From: Virgifigura deserti
GTDB lineage: Bacteria; Pseudomonadota; Alphaproteobacteria; Dongiales; Dongiaceae
DNA length: 64,000 bases
Direction of reading: 5' to 3'
Assembly (NCBI GenBank): GCA_003576685.1
Contig: QOZR01000011.1
Span: 124,001-188,000, forward strand
Every line of letters begins with the position of its first letter. The stretch's first letter is position 1. Positions 59,165 through 64,000 of this stretch are shown piece after piece. Below the pieces are notes generated by a model. That model was not told where the DNA came from. It saw nothing but the letters and a program-made list of their open reading frames with translations, and did no database searches. The position numbers and the translations under genes were made by a program.

Positions 59165-62044
59165 ATGCTTAGGAAGCGAACCAATGGCGTTGCGAGCGGT
59201 CCGAGGCTGTCGCGGACGGTCGCGGGGCTCACCGGCGGCACGATCGACCGGCGGACCTTCTTCCGACGATCCGGGCTCGCGGCGGGCGGCCTTGCCGCCG
59301 CATCGACCCTCGGCGCCGGGATGGTGAAGAGCGCGTCGGCGCAAACGGCGGCGGGCGGCGACATCAAGCAGATCAAATCGGTCTGCACCCATTGCTCCGT
59401 CGGCTGCACCGTGATCGCCGAAGTCCAGAACGGTGTCTGGATCGGGCAGGAGCCGGGCTTCGACAGCCCGTTCAACCTCGGGGCGCACTGCGCCAAGGGC
59501 GCCTCGGTGCGTGAGCACGCCCATGGCGAGCGCCGGTTGAAGTACCCGATGAAGATGGTCGACGGAAAATATCAGCGGATCTCGTGGGAGCAGGCGATCC
59601 AGGAGATCGGCGACAAGCTGCTAGAGATCCGCGAGAAGAATGGCCCGGATTCGGTCTACTGGATGGGTGGCTCCAAGCACAGCAACGAAGGCGCCTACCT
59701 GTATCGCAAGTTCACGGCGTTCTGGGGCACGAACAACACCGATAACCAGGCCCGCATCTGTCATTCCACTACGGTCGCCGGCGTCGCCAATACCTGGGGG
59801 TACGGCGCCATGACCAACAGCTACAACGACATGCACAATTCGCGGTCGATGTTCTTCATCGGCAGCAACGCCGCCGAAGCTCATCCGGTCGCGATGTTCC
59901 ACATCCTGAAGGCGAAGGAGCAGAACAACGCGCCGCTAATCGTCTGCGATCCGCGCTTCACCCGCACCGCCGCCCACGCCGACGAGTATGTCCGGTTCCG
60001 GTCGGGCACCGACGTGCCGGTGATCTGGGGCATTCTCTGGCACATCTTCGAGAATGGCTGGGAAGACAAGGAATATATCCGCCAGCGCGTCTGGGGCATG
60101 GACGAGATCCGGGCCGAGGTGGCGAAGTGGACTCCCGAGGAGGTCGAGCGCGTCAGCGGCGTCCCGGGATCGCAGCTCGAGCGCGTGGCGCGGACGATGG
60201 CCAACAACCGCCCTGGCACGCTGGTGTGGTGCATGGGCGCCACGCAGCATCACTCGGCCAACAACAACATTCGTGCCTACTGCGCGCTTCAGCTCGCGCT
60301 GGGCAATGTCGGCGTTGCCGGTGGCGGCACCAACATCTTCCGCGGACATGACAATGTGCAGGGGGCGACCGATCTCGGCCCGATACCCGACAGCCTGCCA
60401 GGCTATTACGGCGTCGCCGAAGGGGCCTGGAAGCACTGGGCGCGCGTCTGGGACGTCGATCACGACTACCTGCTGAGCCGTTTCACCTCCAAGGAGCTGA
60501 TGGAGACGAAGGGCATTCCCGAATCGCGCTGGTTCGACGGGGTGCTCGAGGCGAAGGAGAATCTCGATCAGCCGGACACCCTTCACGCCATGGTCTATAT
60601 GGGCCATGCGCCGAACTCGCAGACACGTCAGCCGGACCTGAAGAAGGCGATGGAGCAGCTTGACCTGCTGGTCGTCATCGATCCCTATCCGACGGTGTCG
60701 GCAGTGCTGCACGACCGCAAGGACAACACCTACCTCTTGCCAGCGGCGACGCAGTTCGAGACTTCCGGCTCGGTGACGGCGTCCAACCGCTCGCTCCAGT
60801 GGCGGGATAAGGTCTTCGATCCGATCTTCGAGGCCAAGACGGATCATGAGATCCTTTATCTCTTCGCCCAGAAATTCGGCTTCGCCGACGAGATGTTCAA
60901 GCACATCCCGGTCAATGGCACCGAGCCCTCGATCGAGGACATTACTCGCGAGTTCAACCGCGGCACCTGGACGATCGGCTATACCGGCCAGTCGCCGGAA
61001 CGCATCAAGCTGCATATGGCAAATCAGCATACCTTCGACCCGACGACGCTGCGGGCGGTCGGAGGGCCGTGCGACGGAGATATCTACGGCATGCCGTGGC
61101 CGTGCTGGGGCACGCCGGAGATGAAGCATCCGGGCACCCCCATCCTGTACGATCCATCGCAGCCGGTGGCGAAGGGCGGCCTTACCTTCCGCGCCCGTTT
61201 CGGTGTCGAGCGGGACGGCGAGAACCTGCTTGCCGAAGGCTCCTACGCTCAGGGGTCCGAGATCGAGGACGGCTATCCCGAGTTCACGATGGCGATGCTC
61301 CAGAAGCTCGGCTGGGACAAGGACCTCACGCCCGAGGAGATGGAGGTCATTCGGAAGGTCGGCGGCAACAAAGTGGCTGCAGTGAACTGGAAGACCGATC
61401 TTTCGGGCGGCATCCAGCGGGTGGCAATCATGCATGGCTGCGCGCCCTTCGGAAATGCCAAGGCCCGGACCGTGGTGTGGAACTTCCCCGATCCGGTCCC
61501 GATCCATCGCGAGCCCTTGTATACGCCGCGACGCGATCTCGTGGCGGATTACCCGACCTACGACGACACGAAATCGTGGCGTGTGCCGACCCTCTACAAG
61601 TCCATCCAGGAGAAGGATTTCGCGAAGGACTTTCCGATCATCCTCACCTCCGGCCGGTTGGTCGAATATGAGGGCGGCGGCGACGAGACCCGCTCGAATC
61701 CGTGGCTGGCCGAACTTCAGCAGGATATGTTCGTCGAGATCAACCCGTTCGACGCCAACTCGAACGGAATCAAGGACGGCAGCATGGTCTGGGTGTATGG
61801 GCCGGAAGGTGCCAGGGCACGGGTCATGGCGATGGTGACCGAACGGGTCGGCCGTGGCGTGGCGTTCATGCCGTTCCATTTCGGCGGCCATTTCCAGGGC
61901 AAAGATCTGCGGTCCAAATATCCTGAAGGCGCCGATCCGTACGTGCTCGGCGAGGCGGTGAACACGGTCACCACTTACGGCTACGACTCCGTCACGCAGA
62001 TGCAGGAGTCGAAGACCACCCTTTGTCGCATCGAACCGGCCTGA
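59165..62044 (+). CDS. fdhA: Formate dehydrogenase alpha subunit (Mo/W-bis-MGD, Cys type)
   Basis: A 959-residue catalytic subunit, exported by Tat (DRRTFFRRSGLAAGGLAAAS). The [4Fe-4S] motif is VCTHCSVGCTVIAEVQNGVW with a fourth Cys in GAHCAKG. The active-site ligand is Cys in QARICHSTTVAGVANTWGYG, where E. coli has selenocysteine, and the conserved His follows it. Further bis-MGD segments include MFFIGSNAAEAHPVAMFHIL and NVGVAGGGTNIFRGHDNVQG. It oxidises formate to CO2 in the periplasm and passes electrons to FdhB. Confidence 0.97.
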   Translation: MLRKRTNGVASGPRLSRTVAGLTGGTIDRRTFFRRSGLAAGGLAAASTLGAGMVKSASAQTAAGGDIKQIKSVCTHCSVGCTVIAEVQNGVWIGQEPGFDSPFNLGAHCAKGASVREHAHGERRLKYPMKMVDGKYQRISWEQAIQEIGDKLLEIREKNGPDSVYWMGGSKHSNEGAYLYRKFTAFWGTNNTDNQARICHSTTVAGVANTWGYGAMTNSYNDMHNSRSMFFIGSNAAEAHPVAMFHILKAKEQNNAPLIVCDPRFTRTAAHADEYVRFRSGTDVPVIWGILWHIFENGWEDKEYIRQRVWGMDEIRAEVAKWTPEEVERVSGVPGSQLERVARTMANNRPGTLVWCMGATQHHSANNNIRAYCALQLALGNVGVAGGGTNIFRGHDNVQGATDLGPIPDSLPGYYGVAEGAWKHWARVWDVDHDYLLSRFTSKELMETKGIPESRWFDGVLEAKENLDQPDTLHAMVYMGHAPNSQTRQPDLKKAMEQLDLLVVIDPYPTVSAVLHDRKDNTYLLPAATQFETSGSVTASNRSLQWRDKVFDPIFEAKTDHEILYLFAQKFGFADEMFKHIPVNGTEPSIEDITREFNRGTWTIGYTGQSPERIKLHMANQHTFDPTTLRAVGGPCDGDIYGMPWPCWGTPEMKHPGTPILYDPSQPVAKGGLTFRARFGVERDGENLLAEGSYAQGSEIEDGYPEFTMAMLQKLGWDKDLTPEEMEVIRKVGGNKVAAVNWKTDLSGGIQRVAIMHGCAPFGNAKARTVVWNFPDPVPIHREPLYTPRRDLVADYPTYDDTKSWRVPTLYKSIQEKDFAKDFPIILTSGRLVEYEGGGDETRSNPWLAELQQDMFVEINPFDANSNGIKDGSMVWVYGPEGARARVMAMVTERVGRGVAFMPFHFGGHFQGKDLRSKYPEGADPYVLGEAVNTVTTYGYDSVTQMQESKTTLCRIEPA

Positions 62045-62055
62045 GGAGTCGAGCC

Positions 62056-62652
62056 ATGGCACGGATGAAGTTTCTTTGCGACGCCGAGCGCTGCATCGAG
62101 TGCAACGCCTGCGTCACCGCTTGCAAGAACGAGCATGAGGTTCCCTGGGGCGTGAACCGCCGCCGCGTCGTTACGATCAACGACGGCAAACCCGGCGAAC
62201 GGTCGATCTCGGTCGCCTGCATGCACTGCTCCGACGCGCCCTGTATGGCCGTCTGCCCGGTCGACTGCTTCTATCAGACGGCGGAAGGCGTGGTGCTGCA
62301 TTCCAAGGACCTGTGCATCGGCTGCGGCTATTGTTTCTACGCCTGTCCCTTCGGGGCGCCGCAATACCCACAGGCCGGCAATTTCGGCAGCCGCGGCAAA
62401 ATGGACAAGTGCACCTTCTGTGCCGGCGGTCCCGAGGAGGCCAACAGCGAGGCGGAGTTCCAGAAGTACGGCCGCAACCGGCTGGCCGAGGGCAAGCTGC
62501 CGCTTTGCGCCGAGATGTGCTCGACCAAGGCGCTGCTCGCCGGCGATGGAGACGTCGTTTCGGACATCTATCGCGAGCGTGTGGTGGCGCGGGGCTTCGG
62601 TTCGGGCGCGTGGGGCTGGGGCACCGCCTATGAAATAAAGGCCGGCGGCTGA
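62056..62652 (+). CDS. fdhB: Formate dehydrogenase beta (4Fe-4S) subunit
   Basis: A 198-residue electron-transfer subunit with four cluster motifs: CIECNACVTACKNEHEVPWG, CMHCSDAPCMAVCPVDCFYQ, CIGCGYCFYACPFGAPQYPQ and CTFCAGG with a late CAEMC. It lacks the membrane helix of E. coli FdnH. It starts 11 bases after fdhA and links FdhA to the cytochrome b subunit. Confidence 0.97.
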   Translation: MARMKFLCDAERCIECNACVTACKNEHEVPWGVNRRRVVTINDGKPGERSISVACMHCSDAPCMAVCPVDCFYQTAEGVVLHSKDLCIGCGYCFYACPFGAPQYPQAGNFGSRGKMDKCTFCAGGPEEANSEAEFQKYGRNRLAEGKLPLCAEMCSTKALLAGDGDVVSDIYRERVVARGFGSGAWGWGTAYEIKAGG

Positions 62653-62694
62653 GGTCGATCCTCGTCGGTCTTGCGGAGCATGAAGGAGGTGTGG

Positions 62695-62889
62695 GTGGTC
62701 GAAAGACGGTCGCTTCTGGTCGGCCTGTGTGCCCTGGTCGCCGGTGCGGCGCTTCAAGGCTGTCGGAAGGAAGAGCAGGATCGTGTCCTGTATTTCGACA
62801 AGGGGACCTATCTTGGAAAGTCCGATGAGCCGCTGACGGAGGAGCAGGTCAAAGCCCTCCGTCAACGCGCTTCCGGTCAAGTGATGTAA
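62695..62889 (+). CDS. Small lipoprotein of the formate dehydrogenase operon
   Basis: A 64-residue protein with a signal sequence and lipobox (LVAGAALQGC), followed by a short tail ending LTEEQVKALRQRASGQVM. I chose the GTG at 62695 because AAGGAGG lies five bases upstream; an ATG at 62680 overlaps that site. Similar small peptides occur between fdhB and fdhC in related clusters. Role unknown. Confidence 0.75.
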   Translation: MVERRSLLVGLCALVAGAALQGCRKEEQDRVLYFDKGTYLGKSDEPLTEEQVKALRQRASGQVM

Positions 62890-62906
62890 GCACGGGAAAT
62901 CCTGTC

Positions 62907-64000
62907 ATGCAGAAGAACCGACGGTTTGCGGCCGGCCTCGCCACGGCCCTGACGATCTTCGCGCTCGCTTGCCTGGTGGTTGCGGCGGTCGCTGGCTCCT
63001 TGGACTTCGCCAACCCGGCATTGGCGCAGCAGGAGGGGCAGGTCCCGGGCAATACGCTCGGCGGCAATAGCGATGCGGACATCTGGCGCGCCATTCGTCA
63101 GGGCGAGCAGGGCACGGTATCGATTCCGAATGAGCAGGCCGGGGTTCTGGTCCAGTCGGAGGGCGAGAACTGGCGGTCCATCCGCAACGGCCCCCTGTCG
63201 GTTTACGGTGTCTGGGCGATGCTCGGCATCATCGCGCTGCTCGCGCTTTTCTTCGCATTGCGCGGGCGGATTCGGATCGAGCATGGTCGCAGCGGGCGCG
63301 TGGTCGAGCGGTTCAACTTCATCGAACGCTTCGCCCATTGGCTGACTGCCGGGTCGTTCGTCGTCCTGGCCCTCACCGGGCTCAACATGCTCTATGGGCG
63401 CTATGTCGTTCTGCCGCTGCTTGGGCCGGAGATCTTCTCCGCGATCACCCTGGCCGGGAAATACGCGCACAATTATCTTGCCTTTGCCTTCATGGCGGGG
63501 CTGGTACTGATCTTCGTCCTCTGGATTCGTGACAACATTCCCGACCGCACCGACGCGAAATGGGTGGCGGCGGGCGGCGGCATGTTCCGCAAGGGCGTTC
63601 ATCCTCCGGCCAAGCGGTTCAATGCCGGCCAGAAGATCGTGTTCTGGCTCGTCATTCTCGGTGGGCTGTCCGTCAGCTTGTCCGGTATCGCGCTGCTGTT
63701 CCCCTTCGAGTTCTCGATGTTCTCGAAGACCTTCGCCTTCTTCAACCTATTCGGCTTCGACCTGCCAGCCAACCTCACGCCGATGCAGGAGATGCAGCTC
63801 TCCCATATCTGGCATGGGATCATCGGCCTGCTGCTGATCGCCGTGATCATCGCCCACATCTATATCGGGACGATCGGCATGGAGGGCGCATTCGATGCCA
63901 TGGGCAGCGGCATGGTCGACGAGAATTGGGCGCGCGAGCATCACAGCCTGTGGGTTGATGAGCTCGAGCGGAAACCCTCCTCCCAGCCGTCTCCCCCGGC
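62907..64000 (+). CDS. fdhC: Formate dehydrogenase gamma (cytochrome b) subunit, 3' end outside window
   Basis: The frame is open from the ATG at 62907 to the window edge (364 codons). It has an N-terminal signal-like segment ending ANPALAQQ, a periplasmic part (NSDADIWRAIRQGEQGTVSI), a membrane segment, and then the FdnI-type core: IERFAHWLTAGSFVVLALTG with a haem His, YAHNYLAFAFMAGLVLIFVL, and MQLSHIWHGIIGLLLIAVII AHIY with further haem ligands. It anchors the enzyme and delivers electrons to quinone. The N-terminal extension is longer than in E. coli FdnI but usual for alphaproteobacteria. Confidence 0.95.
   Translation, partial: MQKNRRFAAGLATALTIFALACLVVAAVAGSLDFANPALAQQEGQVPGNTLGGNSDADIWRAIRQGEQGTVSIPNEQAGVLVQSEGENWRSIRNGPLSVYGVWAMLGIIALLALFFALRGRIRIEHGRSGRVVERFNFIERFAHWLTAGSFVVLALTGLNMLYGRYVVLPLLGPEIFSAITLAGKYAHNYLAFAFMAGLVLIFVLWIRDNIPDRTDAKWVAAGGGMFRKGVHPPAKRFNAGQKIVFWLVILGGLSVSLSGIALLFPFEFSMFSKTFAFFNLFGFDLPANLTPMQEMQLSHIWHGIIGLLLIAVIIAHIYIGTIGMEGAFDAMGSGMVDENWAREHHSLWVDELERKPSSQPSPP

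Noticed and set aside
59730..59790. Possible selenocysteine codon in the formate dehydrogenase active site
   Set aside because: The position is a normal TGT/TGC cysteine codon (ARICHST); the frame has no in-frame TGA.
59936..62062. A 708-codon minus-strand open frame opposite fdhA
   Set aside because: Pure shadow of fdhA; rich in Arg, His and Asp with no family pattern.

Overview
The window comes from a high-GC alphaproteobacterium, most likely a Rhodospirillales-type genome. The evidence is the housekeeping order dcd / murA / DUF2948 / hisG (short form) / hisD / UPF0262 / low-Mr phosphatase / infA / maf / RNase G / yacG / tRNA-Phe, plus the four-gene sarcosine oxidase, the UPF0262 and DUF6505/DUF6352 proteins, and tRNA sequences of alphaproteobacterial type.

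Layout. 1-2192: right end of a prophage (tail protein end, methyltransferase, holin-like and lipoprotein genes) stopping beside the 3' end of tRNA-Thr(GGU). 2529-11745: chromosomal core (nucleotide, peptidoglycan and histidine synthesis, translation initiation, RNase G). 11834-22553: a 10.6 kb integrative element in tRNA-Phe(GAA). It is bounded by a perfect 51-bp att duplication and carries a tyrosine integrase, an AlpA-like regulator, a RepA-like AAA ATPase, an HK97-type major capsid protein, a tail fibre with its chaperone, an HNH nuclease and a methyltransferase. It has no recognisable terminase, portal or protease, so it looks like a capsid-encoding phage satellite or a cut-down prophage. 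Just outside its right end lies a decayed second integrase, so this tRNA has been used before.

22925-37982: a catabolic region. A LysR regulator is divergent from an N-carbamoylsarcosine amidohydrolase-like gene, a TRAP transporter, an M19-like protein and an amidase. A GlxA/GbdR-type AraC regulator is divergent from soxBDAG (sarcosine oxidase) and sdaA. Together these suggest uptake and conversion of an N-methylated or carbamoylated amino compound through sarcosine to glycine, serine and pyruvate. 38192-44463: acyl-CoA dehydrogenase, a CaiD-like crotonase, and a three-subunit molybdenum hydroxylase of the xanthine dehydrogenase/CO dehydrogenase family ending with a MoaD/ThiS-like sulfur carrier. 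44560-47702: a scar made of a doubly truncated CocE hydrolase, an IS256-type transposase fragment, and an actinobacterial-looking ArsR / SRPBCC / RibD-like cassette.

47868-53610: an orphan Tat-exported ABC binding protein, a secreted acidic protein, and a tight operon of a lipoate/biotin ligase-like protein, DUF6505, DUF6352 and a small membrane protein, then a DUF1232 protein. 53607-64000: an O-methyltransferase-like gene and a large formate dehydrogenase cluster (polyferredoxin, DUF3305, DUF3306, TorD chaperone, Tat-target peptide, FdhA, FdhB, small lipoprotein, FdhC running off the end). FdhA uses cysteine, not selenocysteine. The products form a membrane-bound, periplasm-facing formate dehydrogenase passing electrons to a cytochrome b.

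All family assignments are from reading the translated sequence; no database search was possible.
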